Of a stretch of 64,000 nt of DNA, positions 1 to 12,900 are shown piece by piece (the first letter of the stretch is position 1; each line of letters starts with the position of its first letter). Origin of the DNA: Astrocystis sublimbata (Eukaryota > Ascomycota > Sordariomycetes > Xylariales > Xylariaceae); NCBI GenBank assembly GCA_022453515.1, contig JAJNNY010000013.1, positions 248,001 through 312,000 of the forward strand. The letters run 5' to 3'. Made by a program: the position numbers and the translations under genes. The notes under the pieces were generated by a model, which saw nothing but the letters and a program-made list of their open reading frames with translations, searched no databases and was not told the DNA's origin.

Positions 1-463
1 AGTAGGTACCGCACCTAGTAGACAAAACCAATACCTAGGTACCTAGGTACATTCCCACACTGAGGAGCCGGTCCTTGCGATTTCTGAAGGGGTACATTGG
101 AGATTGATAGAGAAATGAGGTTGGAAAGTTCACTAACCCATACAGAGTAAATAGCTACTATATACGCATTAGGTAAGCTTGCGCAGGCGGCACAACCAGG
201 CATTGGCAGCGGCTTCTTACCTACAGTAGTTAGACGCAGAGCTAGGCGCAGTCTGATAAACGCGATAAGTGATCCAGCTCCACCGTCTCCAGTTTATTTT
301 CTTCGGCCAGATTATTTTGGGCGCAACCCTTCAACAGCTTGCTGAAGCCTTCAAATTATCACCTTGCAGCCAAGGAACAAGCGAGGAAGGGCTCGACGCG
401 AGGAAACAAAGCAAAGAGGCAGAAAAGCAACGAAGCGACACGACACGTCTACGACCCTCCAAG
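1..463. other. Upstream region of UTP6
   Basis: No gene is supported here. The segment opens with tandem copies of the short palindromic motif CCTAGGTA (about positions 42-60), which recurs in other intergenic parts of the window. The open frame upstream of the UTP6 ATG begins at a GTG and has no family-like sequence, so it is treated as 5' leader. Confidence 0.5.
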
Positions 464-1687
464 ATGGCTGCCGTTGCCGAAAAAGCCCGCTTCTATCTTG
501 AACAGGCGGTTCCCCAGCTCCGCGAATTCGAAGCCAAAGGCATCTTCAGCCCCGACGAGATACGTTCCCTCGTCCGCAAACGCACCGACCACGAGCACAT
601 CGTGCTGTCTCCGGGCAACAAAGCTCAGGACTGGCTCAACTACGTCGCCTGGGAACGCTCCCTCGAAGCCCTTCGCGCCAAACGATGCCGCCGCCTCGAG
701 GTTCGTGCCTCCTCCAAGCACGTCGGGGAGGGCAGGGTGTTCGGCATCCTCGAGCGATCCGTGAATAGACACCCGGGCAGTCTCGAGCTCTGGAAGGAGT
801 ACCTGTCCTACGCCTCCAAAATGAGAGCGACGAAACGGTACCGCAAGGTCATGACGAGAGCCATAAGAATGCACCCCGCGAAGCCCGAGCTCTGGGTTCT
901 GGCCGGTCAGAGGTCGGCGCGCCACGGAGACATGCACGCCGCCAGAGGGTTTTTCATGCGCGGATCCCGGTTCTGTACCAGAGATCCCACTGTATGGCTG
1001 GCCTATGCAGAATGCGAAATGGAGTGGCTGGAGAAGATGGAGGCTCGCAAGGGCAAGAAAGGTGGAGCAGATAAAGCGATACAGGAACAGGCAGAACATG
1101 ACGATGACGAGATCCAGTTCGGATTTGATGATAGCGACGACGAGGCCGACGAGAACGGCCGGCTGGTTATACCAAATCCAGACAACGGTGCCCCGAAGAA
1201 AGTATTCGACGACGAAACAAAATCAAAACTCAAGAACAACCCGGCGTTGGACGGTGCAATTCCGATAGCCATCTTCGATATCGCCCAGAAACAGGCTTTC
1301 CTCAATGCCGCCGTGGCAGAACAATTTTTCGATGTTTTTGCTGCTTTCACCAGAATTTCAATACAGGCCCGAATCATACAACACGTTATTGATAGCATGA
1401 GCGATCGCTATCCTGAGGATGCATCCACTGCCTATTGTTATATACGACAGCCGCTGATAGGGATTGAAGCCAGTTCGCCCTCATATCCCAAGGCATTAAG
1501 AGAAACTCTCAGCCGCATCAAGTCTTCTTTGGCGAATACCACAAACACCGCGGTACTGTCCAAGAAATTGGACTCATGGCTCAACACTTTGCTTTCGTCC
1601 AAAGAATTAGATTCTGGTCTTCGAACGGTCTTGGAGCATACTATCCGAACACTACCACCCAGCCAAAAGCCCATCCAAGCACCATAA
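464..1687 (+). CDS. UTP6: U3 snoRNP-associated protein Utp6 (small-subunit processome)
   Basis: A single-exon gene of 407 residues. Utp6 is a component of the U3 snoRNA-containing small-subunit processome, which acts in the nucleolus on 18S pre-rRNA. The N-terminus (residues 1-80) has the conserved Utp6 pattern, with KARFYLEQAVPQL followed by a KRTDHEH stretch and LNYVAWE. HAT-type helical repeats follow at about 90-190 (LWKEYLSYA, LWVLAGQRSARHGD, VWLAYAECEMEWLE). After these comes an acidic linker at about 210-240 and a helical C-terminal half. The start is the ATG at 464; the frame stays open upstream only through a GTG. Length is close to the yeast protein (about 440). It converges with the EVE-domain gene, and the two stop codons are 24 bp apart. 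Confidence 0.93.
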   Translation: MAAVAEKARFYLEQAVPQLREFEAKGIFSPDEIRSLVRKRTDHEHIVLSPGNKAQDWLNYVAWERSLEALRAKRCRRLEVRASSKHVGEGRVFGILERSVNRHPGSLELWKEYLSYASKMRATKRYRKVMTRAIRMHPAKPELWVLAGQRSARHGDMHAARGFFMRGSRFCTRDPTVWLAYAECEMEWLEKMEARKGKKGGADKAIQEQAEHDDDEIQFGFDDSDDEADENGRLVIPNPDNGAPKKVFDDETKSKLKNNPALDGAIPIAIFDIAQKQAFLNAAVAEQFFDVFAAFTRISIQARIIQHVIDSMSDRYPEDASTAYCYIRQPLIGIEASSPSYPKALRETLSRIKSSLANTTNTAVLSKKLDSWLNTLLSSKELDSGLRTVLEHTIRTLPPSQKPIQAP

Positions 1688-1711
1688 GGCATGGCAACCA
1701 GAATAATTACA

Positions 1712-2994
1712 CTACTTTTTGGCTAAGTCCATTTCCACGCCGCCGTGTTCTTGAACAAGATCCGTCACTGCATCGGTCAAAGACAGTCAGCGCCAGCTCA
1801 ATTGAAAGCTTGTCATCAATACAAAAAAGAAACTTTCATGGTGAAGGGGGAGATGAACGAATCGGAAACTATTACTCACAGTGCTGCCACTGGGACTGGG
1901 TCACGCGGCTGACGCTTAGACGACTTTGTTTCAACATCTGCATATTTGCTAGAGGTTCCCCGGGCTGCCCTAATTCACGGAGCTCCTTGAGCCCGATAGG
2001 TTCGTTGAATTTACTGCGAAACTCGACGTGCACCACACTCCATTTAGGATCCTCGGGCTTTGAGGAAGGATCATAGTATGGCGCATTGGGGTCGTGGGCT
2101 GAGACTGTAGCGTCGTGAGTACTTCGATGTATCGACAGAATTAATCAATTAATTGCAGGATCCTTACGGTCTGGCGAGTGTTCTTGCACTATCTCCATCG
2201 TACCTACGAGCCCAGGCTCCTTACAGTTGGAGTGGTAGAAGAAGGCAAGATCGCCTTTCTTCATGGCACGTAGGTTGTTACGTGCAGGATACGCGCGGAT
2301 GCCTGGGATGCCATATATGCGTCAGCGACGGGACAGATTTAGTTCCATTGCGAGACGAGGCAGTATTGTGAACGGGTTTCAGAGCATCGAGTGATAGGTA
2401 GCTGCAAACTTGAACTTACCGTCCCATGGTTCGGGTTCAGTCTTCGAGGCCAAGTCATCAATGGAAAACTTGACGTCAACACCGTTCTCGAATCTTGACT
2501 CACTGCAACCACTGGAATTAGTAATTGTCGTCAAAGTAAAGGAATTTGCCTGTTCGAGAGCAAAGATAGCCGCTAGGGTAATTCATGCCCCCAAAGACTT
2601 GCCAGAATGGGAAGCAGATGACTCCAGGGTACGTACGGTTCGGCTTTCATCAGCCAGTACGATCTCTTGGATGCAGATGACGTGGCGCCACCTACCGCGG
2701 GTTTCGAAGGTATTTTAGGGACCAGCTGTGGCTCGAATCAGTATACAGGCCTTCATGTTTTATTTATGCAAGAGTAGGTATGGAGGATGGATTTTCAATG
2801 GTTAGATCACGTACTTCGGATTCGTGTACTGTCACCCATTGCTGCTTGGGCTTGGGTGCGCGCTTCGATGTTGCTTTCGAGGGTGGAGGTATGACGTGCC
2901 CGTGTGGGCAGGTCGGTTTAAGACGCGTCGACCGCCGCGGCGTTGAGCTTGCCTCGGCCTCGGGCTCTTGCTGTGCTGCTTTTCTCTTCGGCAT
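1712..2994 (-). CDS. EVE-domain protein, THYN1-like (thymocyte nuclear protein 1 homologue)
   Basis: Six exons read on the minus strand: 2815-2994, 2637-2725, 2420-2502, 2168-2302, 1880-2104 and 1712-1767. Frames close at every junction and give 255 residues. The N-terminus is basic and low in complexity (PKRKAA, STPRRSTRLK), consistent with a nuclear signal. The EVE/PUA-like fold starts near residue 83 with YWLMKAEPESR. It continues with VKFSIDDL, WDGIRAYPARNNLRAM, AFFYHSNCKEPGLVG and YYDPSSKPEDPKWSVVHVEF, all hallmarks of THYN1. EVE domains are thought to bind modified nucleobases; the substrate here is not known. The last intron (donor at 1879, acceptor at 1768) removes an early in-frame stop and adds the usual C-terminus. 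Confidence 0.9.
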
Positions 2995-5900
2995 TTGTGC
3001 AGTGTTGAGGTCCGTAAATTATTCAACTCGAATTTTCAGGATGATTTTACCAATTGGGTAGTCCTGGTGGTTTTTTTTGGTGTGTTCAAGGTTTGTTCAA
3101 ACAAGTTTCATATCATGGACATAGAATACTAGAGATGAGCTACCAGGCGAGCCAGGTTCGCATGGGCTGATCGAGTCTGGCCGTCAACTCGAGCTGACGG
3201 GCCGGTGGCTTCCAAATCGGGTGCGTGCCTACTGCAGGTACCTCGCCCATTTCCAAGACCCAAGTTTCTGGACGATCCCAAACTTCAATATTCTACTTCT
3301 CGCCTTGCGGTAGCATCCCGCCTATTGAGTTAAGGTCGTTATTGTCTTGGAAAACGACATAGTTTCGTGATTCAATCGCTGGGGCATCGCATCGCCCAAT
3401 CCACTAGAGTTGGGACGAGATGAAGCTTAAATGCCCGCTTCTGGTTGTCCTTGCATAAGTCAGTCCACCAACCCCAAACCCCAAACGAGACCACCCAGAC
3501 ATGCCAGAATCAGCCTAGATCCATTGGATCGAGTGTGCAAGAAAGGCCGTTTCGGTACAGATGGCATGGATGGATAGCGACAACACTCAAACCCCGTGTT
3601 GCCACGGTCAGGAGCCCATGGTGTACCAATACTCCTTAAAATGCCTGACTTAAGATTCTACAACCCTTGCTCGGCGTGGCCGTGCTATCGCAACCCGTGC
3701 TTCTGCTCATGCTGTGCGTATGTATTCGAAGACCTGCTTCCAATAACACCGTGAACGCGCCGCAGGTGAAGATCCAAATTGCATGCATCATGGCCCCATG
3801 GCCCCCCCCCCCCCCCCCCCCCAACAGATGGCACAACACCTAACTAGATATCCATGATGAGTTGGTAGCTGATATATTATGCGAGCATTACATACCTAGA
3901 TAGCAGTCCCGTACGTACTGCTACATGGTAGGTATCCTGCTGCGGTGCTCATGAGCAATCAATCTCGTGCCTCTCTGCTCGCAGCCTACGGCATGTAGTA
4001 TATGCAGCTCCGCAGACTAGAGGGTGGATCCAGCATGCCAATCACCCTGACCCTAGCTGGAGATCATCATTGTCCCTCACAGAGAACTCAAAGAGATCCT
4101 GAGGACACCTACTCGTAGGAAGGCGACCAGTGTGCCCGAGTTGCCCGACCATAGAGTCGCAATCGAACTGGGCGATTGAAACATGGGTACATGGAGATGC
4201 TCTCGTAAACCTCACCGGGCCAGTCCTTCGCCAACACGAAGCCACGAGCAGCATTCACATGTGTGTATTGTATTGTCGTGGAGTCCCCTGGTGCGGCCCG
4301 TATACCCTATGACGATGAACCGATAGCGCGAATAGGCTCATCATATGCACATGGCAACTTAGATTGGATAGAAAGCATGTAGCAAACTACGAGCACGTCG
4401 CGCAACACAGTAAATTCTTACCTCGATTGCTCGGTCAATTAGGTCCTTGCTGGTTGGCTTGTGAGAAACATGTCAGGCCTGCAAGGGCAAGTGGATTCAG
4501 GGTGATGAGGGGGGAACAAAGTTTAAGCAGTCGAACGTAGAAAACGAGGAGAGAGAGAGGGGGGGCCGCGAAAGAAGGTCGGAATCCATAGCCATGAGCT
4601 AACTTTTTTCCCCTTATAAGTCCTTTCCCACGCGTACCATTCCTACAGTACAAACTAGCGGTCGGGAATGAGGCTTTTCATCTGAACTAACCATTGACTA
4701 ACACCAGTCCCCCATTCGAAGGGGCAACCAGAAACCCGCCGTCAGGGTGGAGAGCAGGGTGTATTCAGGTGTCACAGATAGGGAAGGGAAACCCAACAAA
4801 CGCAACAACACTCCATCACAGTAATCGGCGAAAGTGCTGGTGTTTCGCCCTGGCTTGGCCGCTGTGCCATGGTGGTGGCCAGAAAACAATGGAGAGAGAG
4901 GTAAGCGGGATTTGGGCTAGGAAATCAGACTCGGGGGTGGTCATTATGATTGAGTCTATTTGTCGGAAGATCTGTCGAGTGCCGTGTTTCCTTTGCGTAC
5001 CGGCATGCGAGTCACTCGCTCTTTTTCGCCAGGTCTGTATCAATGAGCTGCGTCACCAAAGTTAAGGTGGCATTGTTCGACTGCCCAGACAGAAACGTTA
5101 TACACCTGAGTGGCATGTCGGCAGGGTTTTGCTACGTAAGTTAAGGCAATGGGAAAGGCAGAGGTGGCATGGCGTGGTGGCATTTCCCGCATTTCCCTCT
5201 TACGCACAAAGCGCTCTTCTACATTTCCCTCGCTTCCTCTCCGGCTTTCCCTCGTGATCAGCCGTCCTCGCCGGTCTAATAATATGGCCTGCTCGCTATT
5301 TTGTCACGCTTGGTTTTTCTGCTGCCGACATATCTAGCCCACCGCCCCCCTCCCTTGTACCTCTGTCTCGTCTCTTAACCTTTCTCCTCCATCTTCTTTA
5401 ATTTCCCATTGCTTCGTCCCCGGACCAGTCTGCTGTGCTGTGTTCGCCTCCGATCCCCTCTCGCACTCATGACGGCCTGTTTGTGATGACTATCGAGCAC
5501 ATCTTAGCCTTCCAATTCTTGGACTGCTAGATTGGTACCCCAAAAACGGTATCGGCACACCCCACTCAATATCGATCTGGTGGCTTAGAATACCCATCCT
5601 TCTATCCCATGTTACGCACCCGACATTTCCAGCGAATATTGTCAACATGAAGAGCCTATATCACCATAGCAATACATCTCGCCTCGCTCCGCCGATGGGT
5701 AAATCCATCTGGCCTGGATGACGGGGGAGGCAGTTGAGACAGCACAGTTTTGCCCCCCATTAAAGCGCAGCTGGCTACTGGGTACCACCGCGAGGATTCT
5801 CCAACTACGACCTAGTAAACATGGTTAGCCGCCAGAAGAGGGAATGCAAGGGTCAGCCCAACGCCGTCCCGGGCCCCCATGCATCCCACCCCTGGCCCAT

Positions 5901-8900
5901 GATTATCATCAACCATCTGGGTCTTATTAATATCGAGCAATCGCCAACTTGACGTTCAATGCGGTTTGCCTTTCTGGTAGACCCAACTGCTCACTCCGAC
6001 TCAAGTTTTCTATGGCCCTGTTCGCACTGCCGTATTTTGGTCATATGTCGGTTGCCGGCAGGGGCAATGGTGGTATGGCACACAACTGACAACTCAGCAC
6101 ACGACCCAATTCCTCGTGGTTTCGGGCTAATCTTTGGATTCTTCAAATATCCAGACTCTTCCAAGAGTCGGGGGCCTCTTGCCTGGCAAAAGTCTTATCA
6201 TTTTTGAACACGGCTTCTGGCGGGCAAGTGAGGTGACTACGGAACAGCAAAAACTCGAGCACAACCAAGTATACCAACTTGGGAGTCGCCGCCCCTCTCC
6301 GCGCCGCGAGGCAAGCAGAACAGAGCGATGACAATGCAGAGCAGATCGACACGAATGATCTGACTGTGAACTGTCATTCATTCGTTGTTTCGCCCTCCTG
6401 CAATGGCCTGTTATCGTCTAGTGCGAAGTACTCGACCTTCGCAAAGCCGCAGCTATGGATCACTTGCTGCATTTCAATTGGCTCTGTACCAACAGACTCC
6501 TCACGCGCAAATGGGTGCCATTTGCAAATACCAGAAGCGTGTGGGGTATGGCACAATGCCACGCTCCTTTGAGCTATCAGACTACCTTTCTTGGACCTTG
6601 CTTACCTTGATCGTCTAGAACTACAGACGCTGCGGTATACTGCTTCTTTGTCGGCGCATCTCGGCCAAAATTGCGAAATAGCAGAGACTCCAGGGCAAGA
6701 TCGGTCTTACCTCCATCAGCTTGTACCTGAGGGAATGGGTCGTCTCTAGGAAATGTTTGGTAGTCCAACTTAACCGATGGCTACCCGAAACAAGTCCGAA
6801 GCCCTGTACTGCACCGCCAACATCCATATGAGGGGCTCATTAACGTTTGGTTTTCCCACGGCAGACAGACAAATATGTCATATCCCCATATCAGTTGGAC
6901 TGTGCCTCTGCACATGTTGACGAGGCGGTTTTTAGCCGTCGAACGTTGATCCCGTTTCTCTGATGGGGAAAAAGATGTGGACAATCCGTTTGGACTGGCA
7001 CGGGCAGGCTCAATTGATTATCGGATTGAACCACGGCAATCTTGCACAATAATCTGGAAGCCAGCACACCAATGGTGAGAGGGCCTGATGATGCCATGTT
7101 CTCACAGGGGGCGGCCTCTTGTCTTACCGGACTATCTGCGATACGCCATGCACTGTCATAGGAGTCGCACGGTGGCCTATGTGCCTACAAGAAGCCGAGC
7201 TTTTAGTCTGTTCTGCTTCTAGCCAGCGTCGCTACCAACGAAGGAAGCCTCCGGTGTCGATTGCTTTTGCCAGGATCCCCTCCTCCGGGGTTGGGGAATT
7301 GCTGTAAGCTTGATACTTGCTGCAACCCTCCTTGATCCCACAGATGAGGGAATGAATGGCAATCAAACGTTGGTGGGTGGAGCATGACAGAGGACAAGTA
7401 AGTCGTGCCATCGAGCCCAACTGCTTGAACTGGCAGAACTGCGAATGAGGCATGAAACCGGAGTAGGCATCTGAAGTCTACGAGAAGGGCTCGACGGTAC
7501 CTACGATTAGGTACTCTTGCACATTAATCTGCACTAAGCCAGAAATGGATGTGATGTGGTAAGTCGGACTGGACTAGATCCGTGATCCGGTTGATTTCCT
7601 GCGCGGGCCCGTTCCCGCTCAGCCAATCAGCAGCTGTCGCGATGAATAATCTTTTTCTTTCTCCCTGTCGCCCCACATCACCAGCCACCAGCCACTCAAG
7701 GCCACTTGCGACTGAGAGCAATCTCACCTGCAGTTCTGGGCCTCCTCGCTTCAGGTCTGTCTGACTCCGGTCTCACCGCCCGCCTCGCGCCCTGTCTCGC
7801 CTGCGTTTGTCCCCATCTGTTCTCTCTCCCAGTTCCCCACCTGTATCCCTAGCCGAGCCAAGGTACATGTGTACCTCACCACCACTCGCTACTGGATGCT
7901 CTAGTCTCCGTTGGGCCTAGCCGGCAAACGAGGCGTGGCGCAAGGTTGGATCCACCGAGATGGTCCAGCCGACAGACAGAGGACCTCAATCACCTGCGCT
8001 CGCTGCCGCCCTCGCCCGCCTCTTTTCCTGATTCAAGCAGCTTAGGCCAACGGCACAATCGGACCAGACCAACCAGCCAGCCAGCCAACCAAGACAACGG
8101 AGCCAACAAGCAATTTGCCCAGGGACCCCCTTACCAGACAGACACCAGATTCTGACCGGACACGCGCGACAGCCAAAGTCAGCATCTGATGTGTGCGGAT
8201 GCTGTAGATTGCCTAGTATTGATTGACTGGTAGTGTGCACACGCCTCGCTCGACCCCCAACCCTTGTTCGTTTATTTTCGCAACCAGTCGAGCAGTCGAC
8301 CCCGTCAAATCACAGCCAGTCAGCCGCCCTCGCCAGTGGTCAACGTGGTGGGCAGAGAAGAGGGAGAGAATCCCCATGCGCTTGATCGCTCGCTCGCTCT
8401 CCTCTCAGACCACCTGCTAAGCTCCCCATTGCCTTGTCCGCGCCCACGCCTACCACCATCATTCCCACCTGTAACCCGACGGCCAACAACTCAAACGCAC
8501 AGGTTAGGTAAGACCTTTTCCATGTCATGCTCTTTCTTTGATCCATGCGCTGTCCAACCCTAATCCATTGCTCGCTTCTTTCTTGCCTTGTCTGGCCATG
8601 GTGTCATCCACAAGTGTGGTGGAATAAGCGCCAGTCTTGTGACACTATTGCCGATTCCCTCCCAAACACAACGCGACTGTCTCCGCCGCGCCCTCTCCCT
8701 GCCCGAGCTGCAATGCCGGCATATTGGCTCCAGTCCGGGCCAACAAACGCCGGTCACACTCTGCCTTCGTCAATGACCGCCGCTCCTTGTCCCGTACCAC
8801 GGTAGTCTCCGAGGCGACTATGCGGCCGGCGACGTGCCTCGCGGCTCGTTGGACAGCCAAGCCCTGCCTGTTGGCGGCTTTCACGGTCGACCACGTCCAT

Positions 8901-9968
8901 AGCCCTTGGCTTCAGGTAATCACAAGCAGAGCTACACTACCTATGGAGCACTTACAAGTTGCGCTCCGAGGGTCCTTCCCAATACGACCGCGTGCTGTTC
9001 CTCTTGCTCGGAATGTTCCAAGCACAGTGAACTAGACCTCAACTTGGCGCGTTCGTTGTCTGGCTGGGCTCCACCACTGTATGGCCTATCCCCGAAGTAC
9101 CTACCTCAGTTAGGTGGCCTGCAGAACAGCAGTGCTGTTCTCCGTGCTGCCTGGGTTGATACCATATATGCCCATGTACATACCTCCGGGCTGTATGTAC
9201 ATTACTTGATTGGCGTTTTTTTTCGTTTTTTACTTTTTACTTTGTCGCGCTCCGTTCAAGCTGCGCGTAGAGCTGCGTGTCATGGGTTCTACCTAGCGTG
9301 CTTCGTCTATCAATGGACGCCCCTGTCGGGGGTCGCAATGCCTCTTGGTCCATGGAAAATAGGCAGTAAGACGAGATCTCGTTAGTGGATTCTCACGCAC
9401 GGCTACCCAGTGGCTGCACTCCTTCACTGTCTTCCCTTCAGCTGGAAGTTACAGCGCCTATGGTGCCCTTCACAAGCCCTGGCCCAGCAGTGTTGTTGCG
9501 CCCCCTAGTTGGCGCAACTCCTTATCGTTCACCCTACCAACTAACCTGGAGGTGCCCTAGTAGGTACTTGCCTAGCTGGTGCGCGCGGTGTCTGGTGTCT
9601 GGTTTCTGCTCTGATCCTTCGCGCACTGGGCGCCCACCCGCCCAGCCCCAGCCGGCCTACAACTACCACTGCTGCTACCACCACCCACCACCGTGCATTT
9701 GTAGCACAGCCCAACTCAAATCATCTTTTCCCGATCGCACCACCGCACCACCGCATCCCATTGCACCGCTGGTCAATTCAACCCACACCTTGGCCCGCGA
9801 CGCGACTTTCTCCATCGCGACACTAGCTGGCGTGACGTGATTCATCAAGTCTGATCTTCCACCTGCCTGCATCTCAATGGACTTGGCGCCCTGCTCGCCG
9901 CCCTTCACTGATTGCTAACGCTGCCTGAGAAATAGTCAGATGGGTCCCCGTCCGCTACTTGGCCCGTC
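2995..9968. other. Gene-free 7 kb region between the EVE gene and SWI1
   Basis: I find no convincing coding region in nearly 7 kb on either strand. All open frames are short, lack family-like sequence and do not join through plausible splice sites. Pyrimidine-rich stretches (about 5150-5460 and 7760-8600) resemble fungal promoter or 5'-leader DNA. The last 2 kb, before the SWI1 ATG, is CT-rich with several short upstream ATG frames, so a long SWI1 leader is likely. The region may also hold a non-coding transcript, which cannot be seen from sequence alone. Confidence 0.6.
3802..3822. repeat. Homopolymeric C tract (21 bp)
   Basis: Twenty-one consecutive C residues on the plus strand, directly after ATGGCCCCATGG. 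This is a length-unstable mononucleotide run and could also carry a sequencing or assembly error. It lies in the gene-free stretch upstream of SWI1. Confidence 0.95.
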
Positions 9969-12900
9969 ATGAGCTCTTGGATGAACGAGGCCGCTGCCAT
10001 CCCCAACCACGCCGGCAATGGCTTCCCTCACATGGCAGACCCCAATGCCATCGCCGGCAACGGCATGATGGATGCTTCGGCTTTCATGGCCAATGCTGGC
10101 CAGTTCAACCCCAACGCTGCTGGCCAGCAGTACGCGAATCCGCAGCAGATGGCTGTCGCGATGCAGAACGGCCAGATGCGCAATCCCTCGCCAGCCTTTG
10201 CGAACCCCGTTTATCAGACCAACTCGATCGTCCCCTCGAAGCGTCCCCGGCCGCGAGAAGACAGTATTGGCGCCTCGCCTCGCCAGAACCCGGGCATGCT
10301 ACCCACGTCGCGCGCCGACACGCCACAGCAGTCGCAATTCCCTGGCTTCCCGACCAATGCGATGCCCCAGAATGCCGGTCAACCCCAACACTTCTCACAT
10401 CTTCAGCCAAATGGCTCCGCGAACGCGTCTCCTTCTCCCGTCATGGCTGGCAATCAACTCCGGCCCGGGAGCGTGCCGCAGCGCGTTAATACCGCGTCGC
10501 CGCATCCCTTCTCACCCGCGCCACAACAATACGGTCAACAAGCATCTCCAGTTCACTCTGAGCACGGCAACACACCCCAGCCAGGCATGTACATGAACCC
10601 TCAGAGCTTCCCCCAAGGCTACAATGCTGGCTTTGCACCATCACCCTCACCAGCTAGACCACCCTCCGCTCAAAACCCTATCACACCCCAGATGGCGCCA
10701 CATCAAATGGGGCCGATGGCTCAGCAGATGCCGCAAATGCATCCGAACCAGATGTACGCCAACCAGCAAATGCAACAGATGCAACAAATGCAGCATATCC
10801 AACAGATGCAAGCAGCGCAAGCACAGGCCATGCAAGGGCGTGGTGGCATGGATCCTAAGATGATGTATCAGATGCGTCTACAGCAGCAATATGGTCATGG
10901 AAACATGCCTCCAGCTGGAGCTGACATGCAAATGCATAACATGGCGCAAAATCGGGGCATGATGCCCAAGCAAGGTATGCCTGTGCAAAACGGACAAATG
11001 CCGCCTGGCGCTATGCGTCCTCAACCAGCGCCTCAAGGTCCACGAAGCATAAATCCGGATATCTTTATGAAGAATCTGACAAATTTCATGGCACAACGAC
11101 AATTACCCCTCGATATGCAACCGATCGTTGATGGCCGACCGTTACATCTCTTCCAGCTCTTCCAGGTGGTGCAAAAGTTCAATGGGTACCGCAACGTTAC
11201 GACGCATAATGCGTGGCCGCAAGTAGCAGCTACCATGGGAATACAGCCGCAGCAGGTTCCATCGGCGCCCGGCCTACTCAAAGCCATATATGAACGAAAT
11301 CTTGTCAAGTTTGAGGAGGCTTGGGCGAATCAACAACGAACACACCAAATGAAGCAGCAGGCCGCTGGCGCAGGTGGTATGCCGCCTTCTGCGCAAAACC
11401 AGGGAACGCCCCAAAGAATGGTCCAACTTTCCCCTTCACAACATATGCCGCCAACCCAGCCCCAGATGCAACTACAACCTGCGCAAAGCCCGGTCAAATC
11501 CATGGCGCCCGGTATGCCGCAGGGAATGGTAAATGGATTCGCAGCCCCTCCTCAACATCCCCAAGCGCATCAACAGCCGCCCAGTTCGGGACAAGGGTCT
11601 TTACGGAATAGTGTACCTAGAACTGTCGACACACCTGGCAACCCAGAATTTCCTATACAGTCTCCAGGTCCTGGGATTAAAGCAGACCCTGCCCCCCAAC
11701 ATCACCCAAGTCAACAAGCAGATGTTGTCAGGATCAATGGTGCTATACAAGTTGCGGATTCTTTATCTAAGGATAATGACGTATACAGGCCCTTCTCTCG
11801 TAGTCTGGAGGAGCCTACTGACAAACAATGGGGTGGCATTTCAGTGGACGCAGTCAATCAGCTCTGTATCGATCTAGGACGATCCAAGCCAGACATGCCC
11901 GGAATATTGGAGATGGGGAATATCGATATACACGCCCTCACGAAGAGCATACAAAGTGGTATTCACGGAGAGGTTCGATTGGCCCTGGATGTCCTGGCGA
12001 CAATCTCTCGTTTTGGGGATGTGTATCCACAACTTGTACCTGAACTATGGAAATGCGACGACTTGGTTGATTCGCTGCTTGACTGCGCAGAGGAACAGAT
12101 CGATCTCCTAGCAGAAAACAACGAGTCAATCTCGGACGAGATTGATCTAAGTTCGTACGAGGATGTTCTAAGAGCTGCTCGAACGGAGCAATTCTCGCTC
12201 CGCAAAGTGTCTGCTTTCGGAGACGACGATTATGAGCTCGAACGCGCAGCCGATCGACTCATCGCTATAACAACAATTCTTCGCAACTTTTCCTTTTTCG
12301 AACCAAACCAGCCTGTGCTTGCTGACGAGGTTGTCGTCAAGTTCTTCTGCAGTCTCATTCGATCTCTAGGCACGCACGAGGGGCTGCTGAGAACTGCTCA
12401 GAATACTCTTGACATTATGAAGGACATTGTCATGTTTTTATCCAATATTGCTACGTCGGTGGAGCTACCTGGTCGCGACCAAGCCTATTGTCTTCTCCAA
12501 TTCATACTGGCCTTTGCACCATCCCCAGTTCCGTGCTCAACGGCAGACAAACTTGTGTTTTCGCCTTTTGAGCCGTCCATTCACAAGTACCTCCCCTACG
12601 CCTTGGATGCTCTAGCCAAGCTTCTAGCACGAGACGAGCCCAACCGGACGCATTACAAAACCCTAGTGGCCGCAGATGCTCTGTCGACCAATCCTTACGA
12701 ACTCCTAACGCGCACTTTTGCGCTGGCCGTATCACCCATTCCCAGTCATCTTGACGACGTGCGGCCTGGAATACTTCCCCAGATCATCGATGTTCGCAGG
12801 CCATTGCTCATGCAGGGCTTACTTGCAGCGGACATCATCGCCCAGTTGGCACCAGGCTACGAAACTGGCGTAACTCGGTCATGGCTGTCCTCAAGTGATG

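Noticed and set aside
449..1099. 216-codon minus-strand frame opposite UTP6
   Set aside because: It is the mirror of a well-supported coding region and shows no family-like sequence.
8906..9840. Two consecutive plus-strand frames (159 and 151 codons) before SWI1
   Set aside because: Composition is that of a CT-rich leader. They have no conserved motifs and no splice link to a longer protein.
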